Assembly (NCBI RefSeq): GCF_000334215.1
Contig: NZ_AMQY01000012.1
Coordinates: forward strand, 1 to 46,341
DNA length: 46,341 nucleotides
Direction: 5' to 3'
Source: Vreelandella jeotgali Hwa
GTDB lineage: Bacteria; Pseudomonadota; Gammaproteobacteria; Pseudomonadales; Halomonadaceae
Shown piece by piece: positions 1 to 7,955 of the stretch (within the stretch, counting starts at the first letter, position 1; every line of letters begins with the position of its first letter). Made by a program: the position numbers and the translations under genes. A model generated the notes under the pieces. It had not been told where the DNA came from. It ran no database searches and saw only the letters and a program-made list of their open reading frames with translations.

Positions 1-110
1 GGAATGCCGGTGCGCTGCACCTGCGCCACGCCTTGCCCAACCGCTGGTTCGCTCAGCGTGGGTTAGTCTCGGTATTGGATACGGCAAGAGGGCCCAGTCG
101 TTCTTCGTGA
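1..110 (+). CDS. Group II intron reverse transcriptase/maturase, C-terminal fragment
   Basis: Reading from base 3, an open frame of 35 codons enters from the left edge and stops at TGA 108-110. The peptide includes LRHALPNRWFAQRGLVS, which resembles the extreme C-terminus of bacterial group II intron-encoded proteins (family knowledge, from memory). The stop lies one base before domain V of the intron RNA, the usual place for the maturase end. The rest of the protein is outside the window, so activity cannot be judged. Identification rests more on the RNA structure that follows than on these few residues. Confidence 0.7.
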   Translation, partial: NAGALHLRHALPNRWFAQRGLVSVLDTARGPSRSS

Positions 111-182
111 ACCGCCGTGGTACGGAACCGTATGCCCGGTGGTGTGAGAGGACGGGGGAGGCAACTCCCCCTCCTACTCGAT
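1..182 (+). mobile_element. Group II intron, 3' end (domains V and VI)
   Basis: Domain V is at 111-143: ACCGCC (111-116) pairs with GGTGGT (138-143), and TACG (121-124) pairs with CGTA (129-132). Domain VI follows at 146-179: GAG (146-148) pairs with CTC (177-179), AGGA (149-152) with TCCT (172-175), and GGGGGAG (154-160) with CTCCCCC (165-171) around a GCAA tetraloop. This leaves A176 bulged, the expected branch-point adenosine, about 7 nt from a 3' splice site after 182. Such introns splice as RNA and move by retrohoming. The 5' part is outside the window, so class and completeness are unknown. Confidence 0.85.
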
Positions 183-188
183 CGTGCG

Positions 189-233
189 GTTAATTCACGC
201 TGCTATGGCCCGACAAGTGCTATTTGAATTAAC
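189..233. repeat. 9-bp inverted repeat between the intron and the toxin gene
   Basis: GTTAATTCA (189-197) is matched by its perfect complement TGAATTAAC (225-233), with 27 nt between the arms. It lies 90 bp upstream of the zeta-like gene and just after the intron end. It could be an operator for the toxin gene or part of the structure the intron inserted beside; nothing further in the sequence decides this. Confidence 0.4.
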
Positions 234-323
234 GCTCTCCATCGCTGAAACTGATCCTTCGCACGGATAATCGAGCGCATGGCTGAAAAGGCTTTTCATG
301 CCTGTGTGAGGGAGTAGGTGACG

Positions 324-914
324 ATGAGTTCTGAAAGGCGAATGCCGACCTGCTGGATCGTTGCCGGCCCTAACGGAGCCGGTAAGACAACGTTTGCGCT
401 TCACTATTTACCTCAGGTAGCGAACTGCTCGCGCTTTATCAACGCCGACTTGATTGCCGCCGGATTATCGCCCCTGGCACCGGAAAGAGAGCTTCTCTCT
501 GCCAGCCGTATTTTTCTTCGCGAGATTGAAAATGCCGTTGAACAGGGTGAGGATTTCGGCTTTGAAACGACCCTTTCGGGTCGAGGATATCTGAACCTGG
601 TGAGGCGGCTGGTTGATCGGGGCTGGCGAGTTGAACTGGTATACTTGGCACTTCCTTCGGCAGAAATGTCGCGTTTACGCGTGGCAGAGCGAGTCTCCCA
701 TGGTGGTCACCTCATTCCGTTGAAGGATATTCAGCGCCGCTTTCCGCGGAGCCTTTACAATTTGCTGATGCTCTATGCGCCCAGTGTTTCCCGAGCGCGC
801 TGTTTTATGAACGCCGGAGATACACCACAGCCGGTTTTTGAACAGGTTGGGCAGGAGCGCCAGGTTCTCGATAATCAACACTACAGTCGACTCGTCAGGG
901 AGGCGCAGCCATGA
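324..914 (+). CDS. Zeta-toxin-like P-loop kinase
   Basis: A 196-residue protein with a Walker A motif GPNGAGKT at residues 15-22, followed by an N-A-D-L motif and FGFETTLSG, the pattern of the zeta toxin/AAA_33 P-loop kinase family. Zeta toxins phosphorylate UDP-N-acetylglucosamine and block wall synthesis, but many chromosomal relatives have no proven target, so the substrate here is unknown. I chose ATG 324: GGAG at 311-314 is 9 nt upstream, whereas the in-frame GTG at 318 would leave only 3 nt. The stop overlaps the next start (ATGA, 911-914), so the two genes are translationally coupled. A classical epsilon antitoxin gene upstream is absent. Confidence 0.8.
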   Translation: MSSERRMPTCWIVAGPNGAGKTTFALHYLPQVANCSRFINADLIAAGLSPLAPERELLSASRIFLREIENAVEQGEDFGFETTLSGRGYLNLVRRLVDRGWRVELVYLALPSAEMSRLRVAERVSHGGHLIPLKDIQRRFPRSLYNLLMLYAPSVSRARCFMNAGDTPQPVFEQVGQERQVLDNQHYSRLVREAQP

Positions 915-1105
915 CTCAGTTGGCACCGGATACCCAAGAAATGCTCAAAAGCCTCCGCACTGCCGTCGCTGATACGCTGGAGCGTAAGCGTCGCCTGGGG
1001 CAGTATGCCGTGATCTGGCAGGATGGTAAGCCAGTGTTGGCCGGCGATGATGCGCTGGCTCAAGAAGTGAACGTCCAGCATGAGCAGGGCGAAAAATCTC
1101 ATTGA
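911..1105 (+). CDS. Small partner protein of the zeta-like kinase (possible antitoxin)
   Basis: A 64-residue, mostly helical protein with a charged middle ([20 protein letters not shown]) and an acidic, glutamine-rich tail. I do not recognise a named family. It starts inside the stop codon of the zeta-like gene (ATGA), which strongly suggests the two products are made together and act together. The position makes an antitoxin or toxin-modulating role plausible, but the order (toxin first) is the reverse of classical epsilon-zeta modules, and no DNA-binding fold is evident. The function is inferred from context only. Confidence 0.65.
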   Translation: MTQLAPDTQEMLKSLRTAVADTLERKRRLGQYAVIWQDGKPVLAGDDALAQEVNVQHEQGEKSH

Positions 1106-1582
1106 TTCTGTCATTTTTGGCTCTTCGGCATCTGATATGAGATTCCCCACACGCCGTGCCTCAGCTTGAAAAACGCACCGAGGTATTGTCGTTCTCGATG
1201 TTTTCGATATGGCAGAGGATATTCAAGCTGCGTTCGAGCCGTTTGCCACTGTCATATCATGACCCTTCGGGGCGCCACACCGGAAAAGCAGCGCGCCAAA
1301 TTCGTCACTCTCAACAACAACAGCATTCGCTGGCAGCCGGGGTTTACGCCAGGCAGGTTGAAAACTTGACCCTTCATGGATGCCTGTGACGCTTAATCAG
1401 AATGTTGCAATCAACGGCTTGCCGGCAGAAGCTGAACCCGGGCCGTGGGAATGAGCGTGCGCGCAAGCGCCGTGTGGTGGAGAGGGGGCCGTGTAGTGAA
1501 AGGGGAAGGGTGCGGCGAAAAGCACGCGTGGCGAGACAGAGTCGCTTTACATCAAGGTAACAGGTAATAAAGGATCAACCCG
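1106..1582. other. 477-bp stretch without a supported gene
   Basis: Several short frames exist (for example 1156-1389 forward), but none has a good ribosome-binding site, recognisable motif or convincing composition. One short frame near 1190-1258 encodes a peptide containing DVFDMAEDIQAAFEPF that reads like part of a real protein but is closed by stops on both sides. It may be decayed mobile or toxin-module DNA. AAAGGA at about 1569-1574 is the ribosome-binding site of the following chemoreceptor gene. Confidence 0.5.
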
Positions 1583-3073
1583 ATGCCGAATGTATCTTTC
1601 CGGGATCATGTGGCGCGTACCGACAGAATCATGTGGCTGCCTCTGGTCTCGATTGTTGTGTTCTGCCTGATTGTGGGAATTTTTACCCGGACGCTGCCGC
1701 TGGCACTGGTCACGGGCGTCGTGACGCTTCTGCCGACCCTTGCCTTGCAGCGCTGGGCGCCGGGGCACCTGGCAAACGGTTTTCTCAAGGCGGCCGTGAT
1801 GATGGTGTGGTCGGCGGTATTGATTGATCAGACCGGCGGCCTGATCGAGGCGCACTTCAGCATTTTTATCCTGCTTTCGGCGCTCATCCTGTATAGCGAC
1901 TGGCGAGTTATCGGCTGCGGCGGCCTGGTGATTACGGTGCACCACGTGGTGTTTACCTGGTTGCAGCAACAGGGCGTGGTCGAGATTTATCGCAATATGG
2001 GCAGCGGGGGACACGGCGAATACGAGACCGCCATGGATCTTTTCCAGTGCCTGCTTATGCACGGCGGTGCGGTTGTGGTGCAGGTCGTTATTCTCGGGTA
2101 CCTGGCTATTGTGTTGAAAAGAATGGTGATGGAAGGGCTGCATGTGAGCCGTTTTGCCGTCGCTGCCGGCGCCGGTGAGCTGGATATGGACTTTACCCCC
2201 AAGCAGCGCCGGCTGCCTGCGGTGGCGGCCGTACTCAACATGCGCGACCAGGTCGTGGCCAGCCTGCGCAAGACCCGGGAGGCCGCCGGCCAGGTATCGG
2301 AATACAGCCAGAACCTGTTTGACTCCCAGGAGCGCCTGAGCCAGCAAACCACGCGTAACAGTACCCAAACGGAGAAAATGTCGAGCAATACCACCGAGCT
2401 TGCGGCGACTACCCGTGAAACCGCAGACGAGTCACGCCAGGTACAGCAGCTGGCCAGTCAGGCGGAAGAGATGGTGGAGCAGAACCGTCGGCAGGTGGAT
2501 GAAATGCGCGAGATGATGGGCGTGTTGAGCGACTACGCCGGTCAGGTACACCAGATGCTGGGAGAGATCGACAACATTACGTTCCAGACCAATCTGCTGG
2601 CGCTGAATGCCTCGGTCGAGGCGGCCCGCGCCGGTGAGCACGGTCGCGGCTTTGCCGTTGTCGCCAATGAGGTACGCACCCTGTCGAGCAATACCCGGCA
2701 GACGGCGGCGCGGATACGCGACGTGATCGGCATGACCAGCGAACAGGTCGCCCAGGGGGTCAAGCAGACCGACGCCGTCTCGGAGACCACCGGCTCGCTG
2801 ACCCGCAGCTTTGCGCAGGTATCCGAGCGCCTGAGCAACATGGATGGCGCAATACAGCAGCAGCACCAGGGCGTGGAAGAGCTGGAGCAGAGCGTCACCG
2901 AAATTTACAACGCCCTGGAGCAGTCGCGCGAGGCGGTCGAGCATGCGCACCACATGGCCAATCAGCTCTCCGGCACGGCGGATACCATGATGGCATCGGT
3001 GAGCGAATTTACCCTGCCCGCCTCGGGGCAGTCCGAGCGGCCGGACAATCCGCCGTCGCTGCCGGGCGCCTGA
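1583..3073 (+). CDS. Methyl-accepting chemotaxis protein with a multi-helix membrane sensor
   Basis: A 496-residue chemoreceptor. The N-terminal 180 residues hold about six hydrophobic segments (roughly 16-34, 39-56, 68-84, 92-106, 108-126 and 155-178) with no large periplasmic loop, so sensing is probably within the membrane. Cytoplasmic coiled coils follow, with the conserved hairpin tip at about 327-370 ([20 protein letters not shown] then [12 protein letters not shown]), which contacts CheA and CheW. The C-terminus has no obvious CheR-docking pentapeptide. ATG 1583 is preceded by AAAGGA at good spacing. The gene stands alone; no other chemotaxis gene is in the window. The ligand cannot be read from the sequence. 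Confidence 0.9.
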   Translation: MPNVSFRDHVARTDRIMWLPLVSIVVFCLIVGIFTRTLPLALVTGVVTLLPTLALQRWAPGHLANGFLKAAVMMVWSAVLIDQTGGLIEAHFSIFILLSALILYSDWRVIGCGGLVITVHHVVFTWLQQQGVVEIYRNMGSGGHGEYETAMDLFQCLLMHGGAVVVQVVILGYLAIVLKRMVMEGLHVSRFAVAAGAGELDMDFTPKQRRLPAVAAVLNMRDQVVASLRKTREAAGQVSEYSQNLFDSQERLSQQTTRNSTQTEKMSSNTTELAATTRETADESRQVQQLASQAEEMVEQNRRQVDEMREMMGVLSDYAGQVHQMLGEIDNITFQTNLLALNASVEAARAGEHGRGFAVVANEVRTLSSNTRQTAARIRDVIGMTSEQVAQGVKQTDAVSETTGSLTRSFAQVSERLSNMDGAIQQQHQGVEELEQSVTEIYNALEQSREAVEHAHHMANQLSGTADTMMASVSEFTLPASGQSERPDNPPSLPGA

Positions 3074-3086
3074 TGCGTTGCAGGCC

Positions 3087-3187
3087 CTGCCCGCTCGGGC
3101 GGGCAGCCTGATAAGTGACCGCTCTGTCGGGCGGCGTTGGTAGAACACGCACAGAGGGAGCGCTGCTGATGGACGGCGCGCTCCCTC
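3087..3187 (+). terminator. Two hairpins after the chemoreceptor gene
   Basis: CTGCCCGC/GCGGGCAG forms an 8-bp stem with a TCGG loop at 3087-3106. GAGGGAGCGC/GCGCTCCCTC forms a perfect 10-bp stem at 3154-3187 with a 14-nt loop. Neither is followed by a real T-run, so termination here is likely but not certain. Confidence 0.45.
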
Positions 3188-3244
3188 ATTTCATGGTGGA
3201 TCACGGGCGCCGGCCGAGGGTCGGCATGACGAGGGTAGCGATTC

Positions 3245-4744
3245 GTGCAGAGTCAGGCTGAATCAGGCAAGACGCAGGATGAGGTGGGCCGCGATCCGAT
3301 ACGCTGGCGGGTGCTGATCGTGCTGCTGGGGGCCATTGCCATGTCCCTGATCAGCGTCAGCATTGTCAACGTGGCGTTGCCGTCGGTACAGGCAGGGCTG
3401 GACGCTTCGCAGTCGGATCTGCAATGGGTGCTTTCCGGCTATGCGCTGACCTTTGGCGTGGTGCTGGTCGCGGCCGGCCGCGCCGGGGACATCATGGGGC
3501 GCGGCGGCATTTTCATCATCGGCGTCATGGTGTTCACTCTGGCCTCGGTGGCGTCGGGGCTCGCGCCCAATGCCACCGCGTTGAATACCGCGCGGTTTAT
3601 TCAGGGCGTTGGGTCGGGGCTGCTCAACCCTCAGGGTGTGGGCATGATCCAGCAGTATTTTCGCGGTAGCGAACGTGGCCGCGCCTTCGGTTTTTTCGGT
3701 AGCGTGGTCGGGGTCTCGGTGGGCATTGGCCCGGTACTGGGCGGCCTGCTGATCGGGCTGGGCGGCCCCGATATCGGCTGGCGGCTGACGTTTCTGGTCA
3801 ATGTGCCCCTGGGAATCATCACGCTGATCATGGCGTTTGCCTGGTTCCCGCGGCCGCTGTTGCGCGGCGCGCCCGGCAGTGGCAGAGGCGTCGCCCATCA
3901 GGTGCGCTATCTCTGGCGCTCGCTGGACCCCATCGGTTCGTTGCTGCTGGGGCTTGCGGTATTTGCCATGCTGCTGCCCTTCATGGAAGCGCATACCACG
4001 CCGCTGAGCTGGTTGTGGCTGGCGGCGGGGCTGGGTCTGCTGGCCGTCTGGGTCCGCTGGGAGCGTTTTTACGCGCGCCTGGGGCGCAGCCCGATGGTCG
4101 ACCTGAATATCTTTGCCACCCGCAGCTTTACCAACGGCTCGCTGATCATGATGCTGTACTTCACGGGCATGACCAGCATCTGGGTGCTGGTCGCCCTTTA
4201 TATACAGGAAGGCGTGGGCAAAACGGCGTTGCAGGCGGGGCTGGTGAGCATGCCTTCGGCGCTGCTCTCGGCGGTCTCCGCCAACTGGGCGGGCAAGCGC
4301 GTTGCTCGGTACGGCCGCAAGGTGGTTATTGGCGGGCTCTGTTGCGCTGTGCTGGGGCTGTCGCTGTGCATCAGCGTAATTCTGCTTCACGCCGGTGGCT
4401 ATATCAGCCCCTGGTGGCTGATGCCGGCGCTGGCGTTGGTCGGGCTGGCCCAGGGCTCGGTGATCAGCCCCAACCAGACGCTGACGCTGGCCGAAGTGCC
4501 GCTGGCCTATGCCGGCAGCTCCGGGGCGATCATGCAGACCGGTCAGCGGATCGGCACGTCGGTGGGCATCGCCATGATTACTGCGGCGGTGTTCACGCTG
4601 GTGGAGGTGGCTTCCTGGCCGGTGGCAGCAGCCGGCGGCTTTGCTATTATCGCGCTGGTGGTTATCGCCGCCCTGGCGGTGGCGATCAAGGATCAGCGCG
4701 AACGGGTCGCGGCCCGGAAGTCCGCCCCCGGCGGGCCGGCATGA
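3245..4744 (+). CDS. MFS transporter, DHA2/EmrB-like drug-proton antiporter
   Basis: A 499-residue, strongly hydrophobic protein with about 14 membrane helices, the number expected for the DHA2 family (EmrB type). The first-half motif A loop is GRAGDIMGRGG, and the loop after helix 4 carries FRGSERGRAFGFFGS. Members export drugs or metabolites against proton influx at the inner membrane; the substrate here is unknown. The start is GTG 3245 with a GAGGG site just upstream at about 3230. No TetR/MarR regulator or EmrA-like adaptor gene is adjacent, so this looks like a lone exporter. Confidence 0.88.
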   Translation: MQSQAESGKTQDEVGRDPIRWRVLIVLLGAIAMSLISVSIVNVALPSVQAGLDASQSDLQWVLSGYALTFGVVLVAAGRAGDIMGRGGIFIIGVMVFTLASVASGLAPNATALNTARFIQGVGSGLLNPQGVGMIQQYFRGSERGRAFGFFGSVVGVSVGIGPVLGGLLIGLGGPDIGWRLTFLVNVPLGIITLIMAFAWFPRPLLRGAPGSGRGVAHQVRYLWRSLDPIGSLLLGLAVFAMLLPFMEAHTTPLSWLWLAAGLGLLAVWVRWERFYARLGRSPMVDLNIFATRSFTNGSLIMMLYFTGMTSIWVLVALYIQEGVGKTALQAGLVSMPSALLSAVSANWAGKRVARYGRKVVIGGLCCAVLGLSLCISVILLHAGGYISPWWLMPALALVGLAQGSVISPNQTLTLAEVPLAYAGSSGAIMQTGQRIGTSVGIAMITAAVFTLVEVASWPVAAAGGFAIIALVVIAALAVAIKDQRERVAARKSAPGGPA

Positions 4745-4862
4745 GCGAATGCCGCCGTGCCGGCAGGCGCTGTCAGTCAGCAGCGGCGTCTTTGCTTCGG
4801 CAGCGTCCTTGCTTCGGTGGCCTTTTTGCTTCGTTAGAACAGCCGGATGAAAAGGGAGCTTT

Positions 4863-6056
4863 ATGGGATTTCGATTTCAGCGGCGCATGACCCTGGCCCC
4901 CGGTTTGTGCCTCAATGTAAGCAAAAGCGGCGCGGGGATTTCCGTGGGGCCGCGCGGGGCCAGCGTGAGCCTGGGGCCGAACGGAGCCTACGGTCATGCG
5001 GGTATTCCCGGCACCGGCCTGGGGTATCGGACCAAGCTGAACAAGGCCGGGAGTGCCCAAACCGGAGCGTCGGCATCGGCGCCTTCGGGGGAAGGAGGCC
5101 TGGCGGTTGAGCTTCAGGTCAGCGATTCGGGGCAGGTCGCGTACCGGTACGCCGACGGCACACCCATGAGCGATACGGATGCCCGGACCCTGCGCCGCGA
5201 AGCCGAGGCGGAGATTCGCGAGCGCCTGCAGGCCCTTTGCGAGAAGCGTAATGCTGACCTGGTGGCGCTGGGCGAACTGCATCAGGATACGCCGCCGCCG
5301 GGGCCGGAGGGCTATGAGCCCCGGTCGTTTGACGAGCTGCCGCCCACGGCACCAACGTTGCGCCCTCTGCGCTGGTGGCAACGCCTCTGGCCGCCGGCCG
5401 GGCGTCGTCGGGCCGAGGATAACGCTCGTCGTCGTGCCGACTTTGATGCCGCCTATCGCGATTGGGAATGGCGCAAGGGCGAGTTTGATGCCGCCGAGTT
5501 TGCCCGCCAGCAACGCGAGAACAGGGGCGTCTGGGACGACTTTGACGCCATGGCCAAAACCCTCCACGAGCGCCTGGAAGAAATCGACTGGCCCCGGGAA
5601 ACCGAGGTGGATTTTGACCTGGGCACCGATGAACGCACCATCGCCCTGGACATTGACCTGCCGGGCGAAGACGAAATGCCCGACCGCGAATGGAGCATGC
5701 CGCCCAAGCGGCTCAAGCTGACCCCCAAAAACCTCAGCGCCACACGCCAGCGCAAACTGTACCGCGACCACGTTCACGGCATTGCCTTCCGCGTGCTCGG
5801 GGCGGTGTTTGCACGGCTGCCGGCGGTACAGGAGGCGCGGGTATCGGGATATCGCGAGTCCGTCGATGCGGCGACCGGCAGCAGGCATGATCAGTATCTG
5901 TACAGCATCAAGGTGACCCGGGAGCGCTGGGAGCGCATTCACTTCGATGCGCTGGAAGAGGTCGACCCGGTTGCCGCCGTGGAAGCGTTTACCCTGCGCC
6001 GGGACATGACCAAAACCGGTATTTTCCGCGGGATAGACCCGTTCAAGCTGGTATAG
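4863..6056 (+). CDS. DUF4236 domain protein with long charged C-terminal region
   Basis: A 397-residue protein. Residues 1-55 match the DUF4236 pattern: an aromatic FRF start, then glycine-rich strands such as [15 protein letters not shown] and [10 protein letters not shown]. The remaining 340 residues are rich in Arg, Glu and Asp, with no membrane segment or known catalytic motif. DUF4236 usually occurs at the N-terminus of short proteins of unknown role; the long tail is unusual in my recollection. ATG 4863 has AGGGAG about 7 nt upstream. No operon partner is evident; the next gene begins 266 bp downstream. A short reverse frame in that gap (about 6110-6290) has AAIEKAVPGK, vaguely PepSY-like, but cannot be supported. 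Confidence 0.75.
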   Translation: MGFRFQRRMTLAPGLCLNVSKSGAGISVGPRGASVSLGPNGAYGHAGIPGTGLGYRTKLNKAGSAQTGASASAPSGEGGLAVELQVSDSGQVAYRYADGTPMSDTDARTLRREAEAEIRERLQALCEKRNADLVALGELHQDTPPPGPEGYEPRSFDELPPTAPTLRPLRWWQRLWPPAGRRRAEDNARRRADFDAAYRDWEWRKGEFDAAEFARQQRENRGVWDDFDAMAKTLHERLEEIDWPRETEVDFDLGTDERTIALDIDLPGEDEMPDREWSMPPKRLKLTPKNLSATRQRKLYRDHVHGIAFRVLGAVFARLPAVQEARVSGYRESVDAATGSRHDQYLYSIKVTRERWERIHFDALEEVDPVAAVEAFTLRRDMTKTGIFRGIDPFKLV

Positions 6057-6322
6057 GCCCGGCGTGATGGCGGTGTAACGCGCTTTTACAAAAGCGATGC
6101 AATATACGCTTTTTGTGGAGTTTTTGCTGCGTTAGTATCACCTCTCTGGATATTGTCAACCAACCCGGCATGTCATCATGGGTCTTTTCAGAAATGATTT
6201 TTCCGGGAACGGCCTTTTCAATAGCGGCATGCACCAGCACAGCAGGCGCGGGAAGGGCATCTTCCAGCAGCTTGCTGAAGCGGCATGCCAACGCGGATAA
6301 CGAAAAAGCGAGGAGCCTCATC

Positions 6323-7003
6323 ATGAGCCAACGTATCCTGATCGTACTCACGTCCCACGATCAGCTGGGCGATACCGGCAATCCCACCGGCTTCTGGCTG
6401 GAGGAGCTGGCCGCGCCCTACTATGTCTTTCAGCGCGCCGGCGCCGAGCTGACGCTGGCCTCACCCGCGGGCGGGCAGCCGCCGCTGGACCCCGCCAGCG
6501 ATAGCGAAGACGGCCAGACCGATGACACCCGCCGCTTCAAGCAGGACAGCGACGCCCAGGCGGCGCTGAGCGCGACGCACCGCCTGGCCGAGATGAACGC
6601 GGACGATTTCGACGCGGTGTTCTACCCCGGCGGCCACGGCCCGCTATGGGATCTGGCCGGTGACGACGACTCCCGCCGCCTGATCGAAGCCTTCATCGCC
6701 CAGGGCAAACCGGTGGCCAGCGTGTGCCACGCGCCGATTGTGCTCGCCAATGCCCGCAATGCCGACGGCGAGCCGCTGGTCAAGGGCCGCGAAGTGACTG
6801 GCTTTACCAACGGTGAAGAAGACGCCGTGGGGCTGACCGAGGTGGTGCCGCATCTGGTAGAGGACACTCTCAAGCAGCAGGGCGGTGAATATGCCAAGGC
6901 CGAGGATTTCGCGCCCTTTGTGCGCGTGGACGGCCAGCTGATTACCGGACAGAACCCGCCGTCCTCGGCGCCCACGGCCGAGGCGTTGATGGCCTGGTTT
7001 TAA
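6323..7003 (+). CDS. DJ-1/PfpI family protein (class I glutamine amidotransferase-like)
   Basis: A 226-residue protein of the DJ-1/PfpI superfamily. The nucleophile elbow is SVCHAP, with the conserved cysteine at about residue 134, and the acidic partner is in FWLEELAAPYY near residue 27. YPGGHGPLWDL is the typical glycine-rich loop before the elbow. Relatives act as glyoxalase III, chaperone or protein/nucleotide deglycase; the exact reaction cannot be chosen from sequence. The frame stays open upstream, but ATG 6323 is preferred because GAGGAG at about 6309-6314 precedes it and family similarity begins there. It converges on the PAP2 gene, separated by 32 bp that contain AACAGGC/GCCTGTT (7011-7037), a weak hairpin. 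Confidence 0.85.
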   Translation: MSQRILIVLTSHDQLGDTGNPTGFWLEELAAPYYVFQRAGAELTLASPAGGQPPLDPASDSEDGQTDDTRRFKQDSDAQAALSATHRLAEMNADDFDAVFYPGGHGPLWDLAGDDDSRRLIEAFIAQGKPVASVCHAPIVLANARNADGEPLVKGREVTGFTNGEEDAVGLTEVVPHLVEDTLKQQGGEYAKAEDFAPFVRVDGQLITGQNPPSSAPTAEALMAWF

Positions 7004-7035
7004 CCGCCGCAACAGGCTGACAAGCCCGCCGCCTG

Positions 7036-7761
7036 TTAGTGCGGGCGCTTCAGCAGCCATGCCTTGAGCCTGTGCTGGCTGCGCTCCATCCCCCCGGCGA
7101 TAGCCGCGCTACTCTTGCGCGCGACCGGCGTGCACAGCACCCAGGGCAACAGCAACAGCACAATCGAAAGCGAGCCGACAAGGATGTCGCTCAGCCAGTG
7201 GGCGCCCACCATGACCCGGGGCGCGACCGCGCAGGCCACCAGCGCCAGGCTGACGATTCGCGTCAGCCGATCACCGAACGTGAGCATGAAAGCGGCAAAA
7301 ATCATCGACATGATGCCGTGATCCCCGGGAAAGCTGCCGCCCGACTGATCCTTGGTAGCGAAGTGCACGAACTGCGAGAGCAGGTTGGCATCGTCGAATA
7401 CCCTGGTGGGGCTGGGATGCGAGTAGGTGATCAGGTTGCGTACCAGCTCGTTGACCAGCCCCGCGGTGATCAACATGGTCACACCGCTACCGAACCAGCG
7501 CCGGAACCCGCCCTGCCGGTCGCGATAGCTTGCCAGTATCATCGTGGCCAGCATGGCGACCATGATCACTATGTCGTACTTGCGGTTGTTGAGCGCGGCC
7601 AGTACCACGCTCCAGCGCGGATTTTCGTCGCCGATGGTCTGGTTGAAGAACCAGAACACGGCGTCGTCGAGATACGTCCAGACGGTAAAGGACGGCATCG
7701 CCCAGCTCAGTAGCAGAGCAATGCCCAGGGTGTTGAGGATGATGATTCGGCGGGACAGCAT
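7036..7761 (-). CDS. PAP2-family membrane phosphatase
   Basis: A 241-residue protein with about six membrane helices. The PAP2 acid-phosphatase signature is present in modified form: FPGDHG in the place of the usual PSGH motif, and RVMVGAHWLSDILVG with the catalytic His and Asp. The first motif (K-x6-RP) is not clear. Such proteins dephosphorylate lipid pyrophosphates or phosphatidic acid at the outer face of the inner membrane; the layout is reminiscent of LpxT/LpxE-type enzymes, but the substrate is not determined. The gene is preceded on its own strand by a large terminator-like hairpin (7791-7874), so its expression may be controlled by readthrough. Confidence 0.82.
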   Translation of the reverse strand: MLSRRIIILNTLGIALLLSWAMPSFTVWTYLDDAVFWFFNQTIGDENPRWSVVLAALNNRKYDIVIMVAMLATMILASYRDRQGGFRRWFGSGVTMLITAGLVNELVRNLITYSHPSPTRVFDDANLLSQFVHFATKDQSGGSFPGDHGIMSMIFAAFMLTFGDRLTRIVSLALVACAVAPRVMVGAHWLSDILVGSLSIVLLLLPWVLCTPVARKSSAAIAGGMERSQHRLKAWLLKRPH

Positions 7762-7790
7762 GGCAGACTCCGGGGCGCGGCAGCGGGCTG

Positions 7791-7874
7791 AAAAAACTCG
7801 CCGGCTCTGTGGACGGTGTACCGCGGCAGGAGCAAATGTCTGCCGATAAAAACACCGTTTGAGAACCGGCGAGT
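7791..7874 (-). promoter_or_regulatory. Nested hairpin with U-run in the leader of the PAP2 gene
   Basis: Three nested perfect arms: ACTCGCCGG (7796-7804) with CCGGCGAGT (7866-7874); ACGGTGT (7813-7819) with ACACCGT (7852-7858); CGGCAG (7824-7829) with CTGCCG (7840-7845), closing a 10-nt loop. The plus strand has AAAAAA at 7791-7796, so on the minus strand the 79-nt structure ends in six U. It lies 30 nt before the PAP2 start and after the M42 gene. It can be read as a terminator for the upstream gene, an attenuator of the PAP2 gene, or the 3' end of a small RNA. Confidence 0.6.
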
Positions 7875-7913
7875 GCTACTTTACCAGCCTGGCGATGGGT
7901 CCGCTATTTTTAT

Positions 7914-7942
7914 CCCCCGAGGCGGGCAGGCCGCCCCGGGGG
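7914..7942 (-). terminator. GC-rich hairpin after the M42 peptidase gene
   Basis: CCCCCG (7914-7919) pairs with CGGGGG (7937-7942) and GGCGG (7921-7925) with CCGCC (7931-7935), around a 5-nt loop with one mismatch. It begins 14 nt after the M42 stop codon. No T-run follows on either strand, so it may stabilise the mRNA end rather than terminate. Confidence 0.4.
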
Positions 7943-7955
7943 CGTTTCCCTGAAT

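Noticed and set aside
324..914. Assigning this gene as a proven UDP-GlcNAc kinase toxin
   Set aside because: The P-loop and family pattern are clear, but chromosomal zeta-like proteins vary in target and no epsilon antitoxin is present.
1156..1389. Small coding frames in the 1106-1582 gap
   Set aside because: Overlapping frames of similar quality, no ribosome-binding sites and no recognised motifs; chance frames are as likely.
6110..6290. Reverse-strand PepSY-like fragment
   Set aside because: Only a short stretch (AAIEKAVPGK) is suggestive; no signal peptide, ribosome-binding site or full domain.
6113..6322. Upstream extension of the DJ-1/PfpI gene
   Set aside because: The added 70 residues have no family similarity, and GAGGAG before ATG 6323 marks the real start.
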